Assembly (NCBI GenBank): GCA_964489955.1
Contig: CAZBAV010000012.1
Span: forward strand, 1-64,000
Length of the DNA stretch: 64,000 nt
Direction of reading: 5' to 3'
Source of the DNA: Leadbetterella sp964489955
GTDB lineage: Bacteria > Bacteroidota > Bacteroidia > Cytophagales > Spirosomataceae
The notes beneath the pieces were generated by a model. It saw only the letters and a list, made by a program, of their open reading frames with translations. It was not told the origin of the DNA and made no database searches. This document shows, piece by piece, positions 53,311 to 61,148 of the stretch (positions within the stretch are counted from its first letter, which is position 1; each line of letters starts with the position of its first letter). The translations under genes were made by a program, and so were the position numbers.

Positions 53311-54327
53311 ATGGCAGCAAAAAAGAAAGAAGCAGCAAAAGTAAAATACTCTAAAGAGCAATATTTGTACTGGTATGACTCTATGCTACTTCAGCGTAAG
53401 TTTGAGGAGAAAGCAGGACAACTCTATGGACAACAAAAAATCAGAGGGTTTTGCCATTTGTATATTGGACAGGAGGCGTGTTCGTCAGGTTCAGTTTCTG
53501 CATTACAGAAAGGCGATAAATACATAACAGCATATAGAGACCACGGTCATCCATTGGCATTGGGTACAGATCCAGGCAAAATAATGGCCGAGCTTTACGG
53601 TAAAGTAACCGGTACTACCAAAGGAAAAGGTGGTTCTATGCACATTTTTGATAAAGAAGTAGGATTTATGGGTGGCCATGGTATTGTGGGTGCTCAAATC
53701 CCTATGGGTGCAGGTATTGGTTTTGCAGAGAAATACCTTAATACAGGTAACGTGTGTATCTGTTATTTTGGTGATGGAGCCATCCGCCAGGGAGCTTTCC
53801 ATGAGGCATTAAACATGGCCATGACTTGGAAGATTCCTACGATTTTTGTGGTGGAGAACAATGGTTATGCCATGGGTACATCGGTAGAGCGTACTTCAAA
53901 CGTAAGAGAATTGTATACCTTAGGTGAAGCCTACGACATTCCGTCTGAGCCTGTAGATGGTATGGATGTGGAAATAGTTCACGAAGCTGTTTCAAGAGCT
54001 GCTGAAAGGGCTAGAAAAGGTGATGGTCCAACTTTTCTGGAGTTTAAAACGTACAGATTTAGAGGACACTCTATGTCTGACCCACAGAAATACCGTACCA
54101 AAGAAGAAGTAGCGGAGTGGAAAGAAAGAGATCCAATAGACCTTATTAAATCTAGAATTCTAGAGAATGAGATAGCTACAGAAGAGGAATTGGCTGCTAT
54201 TGATGCCAGAATAAAGACACAGGTAGATGATGCAGTGAAATTTGCTGAGGAGTCTCCATGGCCTAAGCCGGAAGAAGCTTTTGAAGATATTTATGTACAA
54301 GCAGATTATCCGTTTTTGAGAGAGTAG
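53311..54327 (+). CDS. pdhA: Pyruvate dehydrogenase E1 component, alpha subunit
   Basis: Decarboxylates pyruvate with thiamine diphosphate as part of the pyruvate dehydrogenase complex. The 338-residue protein has LYIGQEACSSGSVSAL, AYRDHGHPLALG, KGKGGSMHIF and the TPP motif GDGAIRQGAFHEALNMA ... ENNGYAMGTSVERTS, and RFRGHSMSDPQKYRTKEE. E1 beta and E2 genes are not adjacent. Confidence 0.95.
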   Translation: MAAKKKEAAKVKYSKEQYLYWYDSMLLQRKFEEKAGQLYGQQKIRGFCHLYIGQEACSSGSVSALQKGDKYITAYRDHGHPLALGTDPGKIMAELYGKVTGTTKGKGGSMHIFDKEVGFMGGHGIVGAQIPMGAGIGFAEKYLNTGNVCICYFGDGAIRQGAFHEALNMAMTWKIPTIFVVENNGYAMGTSVERTSNVRELYTLGEAYDIPSEPVDGMDVEIVHEAVSRAAERARKGDGPTFLEFKTYRFRGHSMSDPQKYRTKEEVAEWKERDPIDLIKSRILENEIATEEELAAIDARIKTQVDDAVKFAEESPWPKPEEAFEDIYVQADYPFLRE

Positions 54328-54377
54328 TGATGGCTATTTTCTGAAAACGAGAGTGTTCCATATATTTTATTTGCTTG

Positions 54378-54418
54378 GGAGTGCAAATTTTGAAATCTAT
54401 TTAATAAATTTGCACTCC
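54378..54418. terminator. 13-bp inverted repeat overlapping the next promoter
   Basis: GGAGTGCAAATTT (54378-54390) and AAATTTGCACTCC (54406-54418) are perfect complements with a 15-base loop and are followed by TAAAATTTTTT. It is likely the pdhA terminator, but the right arm contains the -7 box TAAATTTG (54405-54412) of the following gene, so it may also be an operator. Confidence 0.55.
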
Positions 54419-54441
54419 TAAAATTTTTTGAGAAATTAGTA

Positions 54442-55143
54442 ATGAGTAAAAAAGATAAATCAGGCCTAGAAGAAATTATCGAAAGTCCAGAGGCTTTAAA
54501 GAAGGAAGTTTTTAAAGTAGAAGGTTTTTTTGAGAAAGAGAAGAATAAAATTATTGCTTTCGGAATAGGCTTTTTGGTAGCTGTTGGTGGATATTTGGGT
54601 TATTCATATCTCCAAAAAAATAAAGAGAAAGAAGCACAAGCAGCATTATTTGACGCAGTTTACTCATTTGAGGCAGATTCTCTAAATGCAGCTTTAAAAG
54701 GACAAGGAGGTAATGAAGGTTTACTTTCTGTGGCTGATGGCTACGGTTCTACTAAGGCTGGTGGACTTGCAAATCTTTATGCAGGTATAGCTTTGATGAA
54801 AGAAGGTAAGTTTGCTGATGCAGTAGCACGTTTAGAGAAATTCTCTGGAAACGATGATGTGTTACAGCCTAGAGCTTACTCACTTATTGGAGACTGTTAC
54901 CTTGAGCAAGGTAAAGTAGAAGACGCTATTAAGAATTACAAGAAAGCGGCTGATTACAAGCAAAATAAGTATGCTACTCCTGGTTACATGATGAAATTGG
55001 GTAATGCGTACCAAGAAGGTAAAAATAATGCCGAAGCCATAAAAGTTTATGCTTCTTTGGTAGAGAAATATCCAAACTCTACGGAGTCTATGATGGCGAA
55101 AAAATATAAATCCAAGCTTGAAACCGAGATTGGCGGAAACTGA
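54442..55143 (+). CDS. Membrane-anchored TPR protein (YfgM-like)
   Basis: A 233-residue protein: a cytoplasmic N-terminal 35 residues, one membrane helix (KIIAFGIGFLVAVGGYLGYSYL, about 37-58), then TPR-like repeats facing the periplasm (GLANLYAGIALMKEGKFADAVARLEKF, AYSLIGDCYLEQGKVEDAIKNYKKAA, YMMKLGNAYQEGKNNAEAIKVYASLVEKYP). It resembles YfgM-type adaptors of the Sec translocon. A good terminator follows. Confidence 0.85.
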   Translation: MSKKDKSGLEEIIESPEALKKEVFKVEGFFEKEKNKIIAFGIGFLVAVGGYLGYSYLQKNKEKEAQAALFDAVYSFEADSLNAALKGQGGNEGLLSVADGYGSTKAGGLANLYAGIALMKEGKFADAVARLEKFSGNDDVLQPRAYSLIGDCYLEQGKVEDAIKNYKKAADYKQNKYATPGYMMKLGNAYQEGKNNAEAIKVYASLVEKYPNSTESMMAKKYKSKLETEIGGN

Positions 55144-55168
55144 GATTGAAAAGAATTAGATTAATCGA

Positions 55169-55200
55169 GGGGTAAGCCATTAATGGTTTATCCCTTTTTT
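55169..55200 (+). terminator. Intrinsic terminator after TPR gene
   Basis: GGGGTAAGCCAT (55169-55180) pairs with ATGGTTTATCCC (55183-55194), with two G-U pairs, and is followed by six Ts. Confidence 0.8.
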
Positions 55201-55318
55201 ATTTAAGCTTTGAGCTATGAATTTTTAACTTTGAGCTATCAGTTTTCAGCTCCCGGCTGTCGGGTTTGAGTTTTTAGTTTTTCACTGTTAGTTTTTAGTT
55301 TTTCACTTTTCACTGTAA
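55201..55318. repeat. AT-rich short-repeat tract upstream of ribH
   Basis: Contains CTTTGAGCTAT twice (near 55209 and 55232) and AGTTTTTAGTTTTTCACTG-like units twice (near 55269 and 55290). The same AGTTTTTAGTT/TTTTCACTTTT words appear in the inverted repeat at 41542-41596. No spacers of CRISPR type are present. The tract ends four bases before the ribH ATG. Confidence 0.6.
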
Positions 55319-55322
55319 CATC

Positions 55323-55802
55323 ATGTCATCAGCAGATAAAAATTTAAGTATATTCAGTACAGAGGGCTTACCAGATATTTCAGAAAAGAAGTTTGTACTG
55401 GTTGTAGCTGAGTGGAACGAAGAAGTAACAGGATCTCTTGCACAAGGAGCATGGGACACGCTCTTAAAGTATGGAGCAAAACCAAGTAATATACAGCGTG
55501 TTTCGGTTCCGGGAAGTTATGAGTTGAGCTTCGGAGCACAGGTATATGCTCAAAAGCCGGAGGTAGATGCAGTTATTGCAATTGGTTGTGTCATACAGGG
55601 CGAAACTAAACATAATGATTACATAAACCATGCTGTGGCACAAGGTCTTACAAACGTTTCACTGAAGTATAACAAACCTATTATTTTCGGTGTTTTAACA
55701 CCAAATACACAGCAGCAAGCCTTAGACCGTGCCGGTGGAATACACGGTAACAAAGGAGACGAAGCAGCTATAACTGCCATTAAAATGTTAGCTTTACATT
55801 AA
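55323..55802 (+). CDS. ribH: 6,7-dimethyl-8-ribityllumazine synthase
   Basis: Penultimate enzyme of riboflavin synthesis, joining the ribityl-pyrimidine and dihydroxybutanone phosphate. The 159-residue protein has FVLVVAEWNEEVTGSLAQGA, VPGSYELSFGAQV, GCVIQGETKHNDYINHAVAQGL (with the proton-transfer His) and FGVLTPNTQQQALDRAGG. It starts right after the repeat tract; lysC follows by 12 bases. Confidence 0.96.
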   Translation: MSSADKNLSIFSTEGLPDISEKKFVLVVAEWNEEVTGSLAQGAWDTLLKYGAKPSNIQRVSVPGSYELSFGAQVYAQKPEVDAVIAIGCVIQGETKHNDYINHAVAQGLTNVSLKYNKPIIFGVLTPNTQQQALDRAGGIHGNKGDEAAITAIKMLALH

Positions 55803-55814
55803 ACCCTTTATATT

Positions 55815-57149
55815 ATGCAAATTTGGAAATTCGGAGGCACCTCGGTAGGTAAGCCAGAGCGTATGAAGTCTATTAGGAATCTGGTAACTGCAGATTCGGG
55901 AAGGAAATTAGTGGTTCTTTCGGCTCTGTCGGGTACTACAAACGCTCTTTTAGAAATTGGAGAGGCCCTTAAAAGTACAGACACTACCAAGGCAAATGAA
56001 CTTATCGCTTCCTTAAGAAGCCATTATTTGCAGTTTGTAGAAGAGCTGTTCGAAACTCCAGCGGGTTTAGACCGTGGTTTGCAGATTATTGATACAGAGT
56101 TTAATGTCATATCTTCTTTGGCTACTTTCCAGCCTTTTACTACTAAGCAAGATAAGGAAATGGTGGCTGAAGGAGAAATCCTTTCTACCCAGTTGTTTAG
56201 TGCCTATATGGCAGAAAAAGGAGACAGTGTAAATCTTATCCATGCTCTTGACTTTATGAAAATAGACGAGGACAAAGAGCCCGTTTTTTCTGAAATTGAG
56301 ACAAAGCTGAAGCAAATATTGGCCGATAAAGAGAACTATCAAATTATAGTTACACAAGGATTTATTTGTCGTAATCCAGAAGGGCACGTGGATAACTTAA
56401 AAAGGGGAGGATCTGATTACACGGCCTCACTTATTGGTGGTGCATTAACTGCTGAAGAAATTCAGATATGGACAGACATAGACGGTATGCACAATAACGA
56501 CCCAAGAATTGTGAAACGTACTTTCCCTGTTCGTTATCTTACATTTGAAGAAGCTGCGGAACTTGCTTACTTCGGGGCAAAAATTCTACATCCAAGTACG
56601 ATAACGCCAGCTAAGTTGCGTGGTGTAGCTGTGAGGCTAAAAAACACGATGGAGCCTGCTGCACCAGGAACACTTATTACAGAGGGTACTACAGACGAGG
56701 CAGAGATTACTGCTATAGCAGCCAAAGACGGTATCACGGCCATTTATATACACTCTACCCGTATGCTCAATGCTTTTGGGTTCTTGAAGAAGGTTTTTGA
56801 TGTGTTTGAGAAATATAAGACGCCGGTAGATATGATTACTACTTCAGAAGTCTCTGTGGCGGTAACCATTGATAATTCTGAGCATTTGGAGTCAATAACT
56901 GCCGAGCTATCGCAATTTGCCGATCTAGAAGAACACGATCGTAACCAAAGCATTATTTGTATTGTAGGTAAGTTCATGGCTGATAAATCGGGTATTGCCA
57001 TCCGTGTTTTAGAAGCTTTGAAGGACATACCGGTACGTATGATTTCCTATGGGGCATCGGAGCATAATTTATCTATTTTGGTAGATACTAGACATAAAAA
57101 CCAAGCACTCGAAGCCCTTAATGAGGGATTGTTTACATTTGAAAAATAA
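55815..57149 (+). CDS. lysC: Aspartate kinase
   Basis: Phosphorylates aspartate as the first step towards lysine (and DAP for the wall), threonine and methionine. The 444-residue protein has the kinase start QIWKFGGTSVGKPERM, LSALSGTTNALLE, RGGSDYTASLIGGAL and two C-terminal ACT domains (about 300-444: SIICIVGKFMADKSGIAIRVLEAL) for feedback. It is monofunctional; no homoserine dehydrogenase fused. Confidence 0.95.
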   Translation: MQIWKFGGTSVGKPERMKSIRNLVTADSGRKLVVLSALSGTTNALLEIGEALKSTDTTKANELIASLRSHYLQFVEELFETPAGLDRGLQIIDTEFNVISSLATFQPFTTKQDKEMVAEGEILSTQLFSAYMAEKGDSVNLIHALDFMKIDEDKEPVFSEIETKLKQILADKENYQIIVTQGFICRNPEGHVDNLKRGGSDYTASLIGGALTAEEIQIWTDIDGMHNNDPRIVKRTFPVRYLTFEEAAELAYFGAKILHPSTITPAKLRGVAVRLKNTMEPAAPGTLITEGTTDEAEITAIAAKDGITAIYIHSTRMLNAFGFLKKVFDVFEKYKTPVDMITTSEVSVAVTIDNSEHLESITAELSQFADLEEHDRNQSIICIVGKFMADKSGIAIRVLEALKDIPVRMISYGASEHNLSILVDTRHKNQALEALNEGLFTFEK

Positions 57150-57152
57150 GAT

Positions 57153-58424
57153 ATGTTACTCGTAAATTATATAAAAGAAAACACACCTGAGGTTATAAAA
57201 GCGTTGGAGAAAAAGCATTTTGCCAATGCCAGCGTAGTCGTAAACCAAGCTATAGACTTGGATAACCAAAGAAAGGAAATCCAGCAAAAGCTAGATAATG
57301 CACTCGCCCAAGCCAATAATCTTGCGAAAGAAATTGGGGGTTTGATGAAGTCAGGACAAAAAGAGGAAGCTGAAAAACTTAAGTCCCAAACAACTGAGCT
57401 AAAAGAGTTTTCTAAGGAGTATGACGCTATTTTGAAGAAAGTAGAGGAGGAATTACAGGATGTCTTGGTAACTATTCCCAACTTGCCTCATGCGTCTGTT
57501 CCGGAGGGCAGAACTCCCGAAGAGAATGTAGAAGTGGAAAGCTGGGGCAGTGTGCCGGAGCTTCATGCAGATGCCCAACCACATTGGGAGCTTATAAAGA
57601 AATATGACATTATAGATTTTGAGCTTGGAAATAAGGTATCTGGTGCAGGATTCCCATTCTATAAAGGAAAGGGTGCAAAAATCCAACGTGCCCTAATCAA
57701 TTTCTTCTTAAACGAGGCCGATAATGCAGGGTATTTTGAGGTCCAGCCGCCTATAGTAATCAATGCTGCTTCTGGTTTTGGAACAGGTCAGTTACCTGAT
57801 AAAGAAGGGCAAATGTACCATGCTACAGCAGATGACCTGTATCTTATTCCTACAGCGGAGGTGCCTCTTACGAATATGTACCGTGATGTAATTCTTTCAG
57901 AAAACGAGCTTCCAATTAAGAATGTGGGTTACACGCCATGTTTTCGTAGAGAAGCGGGTAGCTGGGGTGCACATGTACGTGGCTTGAACCGTTTGCATCA
58001 ATTTGATAAGGTGGAAATTGTACAAATTACTACGCCGGAAAGATCTTATGAGGCTTTAGATGATATGTTACTACATGTTAAGGGCTTACTTCAAAAGTTA
58101 AATCTTCCTTTCCGGATATTGAGGCTTTGTGGCGGAGATATGAGCTTTACATCTGCTTTAACCTTTGACTTCGAGGTATTCTCTGCAGCCCAACAGCGGT
58201 GGTTAGAAGTGAGTTCTGTATCTAATTTCGAGAATTATCAAGCCAATCGTCTAAAATTAAGATACAAGACAGATGGGAAATCTACTTTATTACATACTTT
58301 AAACGGTTCGGCTTTAGCTTTACCAAGAATTTTAGCCGCTATCTTAGAAAATAACCAAACTCCTGATGGAATTCTTATTCCGGAGGTTCTGAGACCGTAT
58401 TGTGGTTTTGATGTGATAGATTAA
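57153..58424 (+). CDS. serS: Seryl-tRNA synthetase
   Basis: Charges tRNA(Ser). The 423-residue class II enzyme has the N-terminal coiled-coil arm (about 30-110), motif 2 PCFRREAGSWGAHVRGLNRLHQFDKVE, and motif 3 near the C-terminus (TLNGSALALPRILAAILENNQ). The last eight codons (YCGFDVID and stop) and terminator are duplicated 1261 bases downstream. The gene itself is intact. Confidence 0.97.
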   Translation: MLLVNYIKENTPEVIKALEKKHFANASVVVNQAIDLDNQRKEIQQKLDNALAQANNLAKEIGGLMKSGQKEEAEKLKSQTTELKEFSKEYDAILKKVEEELQDVLVTIPNLPHASVPEGRTPEENVEVESWGSVPELHADAQPHWELIKKYDIIDFELGNKVSGAGFPFYKGKGAKIQRALINFFLNEADNAGYFEVQPPIVINAASGFGTGQLPDKEGQMYHATADDLYLIPTAEVPLTNMYRDVILSENELPIKNVGYTPCFRREAGSWGAHVRGLNRLHQFDKVEIVQITTPERSYEALDDMLLHVKGLLQKLNLPFRILRLCGGDMSFTSALTFDFEVFSAAQQRWLEVSSVSNFENYQANRLKLRYKTDGKSTLLHTLNGSALALPRILAAILENNQTPDGILIPEVLRPYCGFDVID

Positions 58425-58492
58425 GAGTATTTCAAGGATATGTTAAGTAGGAAGTTCGTCACGAACTTCCTACTTTTGTTTTAAGACTATAT
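58394..58492 (+). repeat. 99-bp direct repeat, copy 1 (serS tail plus terminator)
   Basis: Spans the last codons and stop of serS, the following hairpin and up to GACTATAT. It matches 59655-59753 with four mismatches by my count (positions 58397, 58460, 58481 and 58482). Together the copies flank the nucleotidyltransferase cassette like attachment sites. Confidence 0.9.
58445..58480 (+). terminator. Terminator of serS
   Basis: AAGTAGGAAGTTCGT (58445-58459), one centre base, then the exact complement (58461-58475), followed by TTGTT. The perfect 15-bp stem is also duplicated downstream. Confidence 0.85.
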
Positions 58493-58580
58493 GAAGCCCA
58501 TGATTTTCTATAGTTCTCACTAATAAATCTTTATAGAAATTAAAAAAGTGGTTATATTGGCTTATGTTTTGAGAAAATGG

Positions 58581-58630
58581 AGTTAAATAATAGATAAGGA
58601 AAGTTGTTTAACTTCTTCAAAAGCTTTGAA
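58581..58630. promoter_or_regulatory. Nested inverted repeats before the cassette
   Basis: AGTTAAA (58581-58587)/TTTAACT (58607-58613), AAGTT (58601-58605)/AACTT (58610-58614) and the near-palindrome TTCAAAAGCTTTGAA (58616-58630) lie just before the first gene's ATG. They could be an operator bound by the antitoxin-side protein; this is inference. Confidence 0.35.
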
Positions 58631-58941
58631 TGGAAGGACTAGAGAAAAATATGAAACCTGATATATCATCAAGAGCTTTCTGGGATGTGAACTTTGAGGA
58701 GATCGACTTTGAAGAAAGTAGTAGATTTGTGATAGAAAAGGTTTTAAACTACGGCACATTTTCAGAACAAATAGAAATATTTAGGTTTTATGGGTTAGAA
58801 AGAGTCAAGCAGGAGGTCATTAAAATTCCTTACTTCAAAAAAACTGTATTTGCCTTTGTATCTGGCTTTTTGAATATAGATAAATCTCTTTTTACCGCTT
58901 ATCAGCGGAGACAGCAACAACCTAACTATTGGAACTACTAG
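58630..58941 (+). CDS. Putative antitoxin-side protein (DUF6922-like)
   Basis: A 103-residue soluble protein with SSRAFWDVNFEEIDFEESSRFVIEKVLNYG and FYGLERVKQEVIKIPYFKKT, the pattern of small proteins that precede AbiEii-like nucleotidyltransferase genes in Bacteroidota. Met8 is an alternative start (MKPDISSRAFW). The stop is three bases from the next ATG. Antitoxin function is inferred from pairing, not shown. Confidence 0.75.
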   Translation: MEGLEKNMKPDISSRAFWDVNFEEIDFEESSRFVIEKVLNYGTFSEQIEIFRFYGLERVKQEVIKIPYFKKTVFAFVSGFLNIDKSLFTAYQRRQQQPNYWNY

Positions 58942-58944
58942 TTT

Positions 58945-59571
58945 ATGCTTTATCTCAACACTGTAGACCAGAAGACATTTGACCTGTTAAAGCACTTAAT
59001 GGCATTGCCAGAACTCAGTAAATTTGCTCTAGTAGGAGGTACTAATTTATCGTTACAGTTGGGGCATAGGATTTCGATTGACTTAGATTTGTTCAGTAAT
59101 GTAGATTTTGTAAGCGACGAATTGTTACTAGTCATAGGGCGGACATTTGCGTCATTTGATTTACTCAACAAAACAGAGAGGTCTTTTAGTGGATTACTCG
59201 AAAATGTGAAAGTTGATATTATTCTCCACGCTTACGACTATATCAATCCAGTAATGGAGGTAGAAGGGATACGTCTTTTATCAATCCCAGACATTGTTGC
59301 TATGAAACTTGGAGCCTTATCACAACGTGGAGCCAAAAAGGATTTTTGGGATATAGCAGAGCTACTAAATCACTATTCCATTGCAGAAATGCTAGAGTTT
59401 TTCGGACAGAAATATAAAAATCATGATTACGGTTATGTAGTGCACTCTTTGTATTATTTTAATGATGCTGAAAATCAAGAAGATCCAATAGATTTAAAAG
59501 GTGTAACATGGCAACAAGTTAAAGAAAAGATAAAACGTGCCACAGATGAGTTTGTTAGCGGGAAACTATAA
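58945..59571 (+). CDS. AbiEii/AbiGii-type nucleotidyltransferase (toxin-like)
   Basis: A 208-residue nucleotidyltransferase with the motif ALVGGTNLSLQLGHRISIDLDLFS (GGT at 31-33, D46 and D48) and the third acidic position in VKVDII, then SIPDIVAMKLGALSQRGAKKDFWDIAELL. AbiEii members are the toxin half of type IV-like abortive-infection or toxin-antitoxin systems and may modify tRNA or other targets with nucleotides. The cassette is bounded by the serS-tail repeats. Confidence 0.88.
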   Translation: MLYLNTVDQKTFDLLKHLMALPELSKFALVGGTNLSLQLGHRISIDLDLFSNVDFVSDELLLVIGRTFASFDLLNKTERSFSGLLENVKVDIILHAYDYINPVMEVEGIRLLSIPDIVAMKLGALSQRGAKKDFWDIAELLNHYSIAEMLEFFGQKYKNHDYGYVVHSLYYFNDAENQEDPIDLKGVTWQQVKEKIKRATDEFVSGKL

Positions 59572-59654
59572 TTTTTCTGAGAGTTAAAGATGTCGATGCT
59601 TTTTTAATGTAAAAAAGTGAGAATAGTGGAGTTTTACAAGGGATTAAAAGAATA

Positions 59655-59753
59655 ACCATATTGTGGTTTTGATGTGATAGATTAAGAGTATTTCAAGGAT
59701 ATGTTAAGTAGGAAGTTCGTGACGAACTTCCTACTTTTGTTTTTGGACTATAT
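59655..59753 (+). repeat. 99-bp direct repeat, copy 2
   Basis: Second copy of the serS 3' end, including TATTGTGGTTTTGATG... for the last residues YCGFDVID, the stop, and the hairpin. It ends six bases before the next gene. The serS reading frame is not continued here, so this copy is a fossil of the integration or duplication. Confidence 0.9.
59706..59741 (+). terminator. Duplicated serS-type terminator
   Basis: Same 15-bp perfect stem as at 58445 (59706-59720/59722-59736), centre G instead of C, followed by TTGTTTTT. It would now end transcription of the nucleotidyltransferase cassette. Confidence 0.8.
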
Positions 59754-59759
59754 CAACCT

Positions 59760-60671
59760 ATGCTTAAATATATTTTCTCTTTCTTCCTCTTTTCATTTAG
59801 TGCTTTTGGTCAAAAACAAGTTGCCTTTACGGTAGATGATTTGCCTTTTGTGTTGGAGCTATCCAATAAACATTCTCAAAAAGCTACAGATCGACTTTTA
59901 AACTCATTTGGGAAACACAATATAAATGCAGTTGGATTTGTGAATGAGCATTTTATACTTAATTTTGGAGAGGTAGACGCAAATATTTCAATATTAGAAA
60001 AGTGGTTAAAAAGTGGACATGAGCTGGGGAACCATACTTTTTCGCATCCATCTTTTCATGAAGTTTCTTTAGAAGAATACACATTGGATTTCTTAAAAGG
60101 CGAAGCCATTTCAAAGAAACTAAGCGAAAAATACAATCAACCTGTTCGTTACTTTAGACATCCGTATCTACATACAGGGCAAGACAGCGTTAAGCGGTTT
60201 GGTTTTGATGAATTCCTTAAGAAACACAACTACGAAGTTGCTCCCGTAACAGTTGATTCTTACGACTGGTATTTTAATAAAGTATATGTGGACGCCTTTA
60301 AAGCAGGAAATGAGAAACTAGCTAAAGAGATAGGAGAAGAGTATCTGCAGCATACGGTTAAGTGCTTTGACTATTTTGATAAACTAGCTATAGAAGTAGT
60401 AGAAAGACCTATCAACCACATTTTCCTCTGCCATGCTAATATGCTTAATGCTGATTTCATGGATAAAATTCTCGTGACATTGAAAGCGAACGGTTACTCT
60501 TTTATTTCAGTAGAGGAAGCTCTCAAAGATGCGGTGTACAAGCGTCCCGTTTCCATACCCGCCAATAGAGGCTCCTGGATACACAGATGGCGAGTGACCG
60601 ACGGCAAAAAGAGCGAACTAAAATATCCGGAATTGCCAGAGAAAATTGTTAAGCTGTTTGAGGGGAAGTAA
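59760..60671 (+). CDS. Exported polysaccharide deacetylase (NodB fold)
   Basis: A 303-residue protein with a signal peptide (LKYIFSFFLFSFSAFGQ) and the NodB motifs: FTVDDLP (D26, D27), HELGNHTFSHPSFHEV (zinc His pair) and VRYFRHPYLHTGQ. It likely removes acetyl groups from a cell-wall or surface sugar polymer. In the ancestral order it would have followed serS directly, before the cassette arrived. Confidence 0.9.
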   Translation: MLKYIFSFFLFSFSAFGQKQVAFTVDDLPFVLELSNKHSQKATDRLLNSFGKHNINAVGFVNEHFILNFGEVDANISILEKWLKSGHELGNHTFSHPSFHEVSLEEYTLDFLKGEAISKKLSEKYNQPVRYFRHPYLHTGQDSVKRFGFDEFLKKHNYEVAPVTVDSYDWYFNKVYVDAFKAGNEKLAKEIGEEYLQHTVKCFDYFDKLAIEVVERPINHIFLCHANMLNADFMDKILVTLKANGYSFISVEEALKDAVYKRPVSIPANRGSWIHRWRVTDGKKSELKYPELPEKIVKLFEGK

Positions 60672-60693
60672 TTATTCTAACATTTATATACCT

Positions 60694-60960
60694 TCAATCC
60701 CTATACAAATCCAATGTTTTTTGAAGTACGCTTTTTATGGTGTCGAGCGGTAGGTCTTGGTTGGGGTCGTAGAGCATAATTTTCATTCTAGAACGCTTTT
60801 CCTGAAGTAGAAAAGGCTCGTCTGGTTGGTTTTCTTCTACAATGACTATTTAAGATAGGTTGTATTTTTTTATGATACCGCAAATAGCAAAATATGGCTC
60901 TAGTTTATTTAAGCGAGTATTTTCTTTAACCACATAGGTGAAAACTAAAAAAGAGGACAT
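60694..60960 (-). pseudogene. Small pseudogene with an in-frame stop
   Basis: Reading from the ATG at 60960, the frame gives MSSFLVFTYVVKENTRLNKL, runs to a TAA at codon 37 (60850-60852), then continues in the same frame with VEENQPDEPFLLQEKRSRMKIM and YDPNQDLPLDTIKSVLQKTL to a TGA at 60694. The continuity across the stop shows a broken coding region of about 88 codons. I do not recognise the family. It lies between the deacetylase and the IS110 element. Confidence 0.55.
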
Positions 60961-61076
60961 AGAGAAAATTAATTTTCGCCACAATAGCTATGTGAAGAAT
61001 GCTTTTATTCCTTATGTAATCTAAATGTATTGTTTCTCCTATGTTTGCAAAGTTTAAATATGAATTGTAAGATGAG

Positions 61077-61148
61077 AGAGAATGAGAGCGGAAATGTTCC
61101 TAAATAACTTTAAAAGTATATTCACACATAGATTTAGCCTCATTCTCT
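61077..61148 (+). other. Large hairpin upstream of IS110 transposase (candidate bridge RNA region)
   Basis: AGAGAATGAG (61077-61086) and CTCATTCTCT (61139-61148) are complementary across 52 bases. The region lies in the non-coding left flank of the element (60961-61279), where IS110-group elements encode their bridge RNA. The assignment is by position only. Confidence 0.35.

Noticed and set aside
55201..55318. Repeat tract as a CRISPR array
   Set aside because: Repeats are too short and irregular, without uniform spacers, and no cas genes are present.
58394..59753. Direct repeats as ends of a classical transposon
   Set aside because: They are direct repeats that contain host serS sequence and there is no transposase between them.
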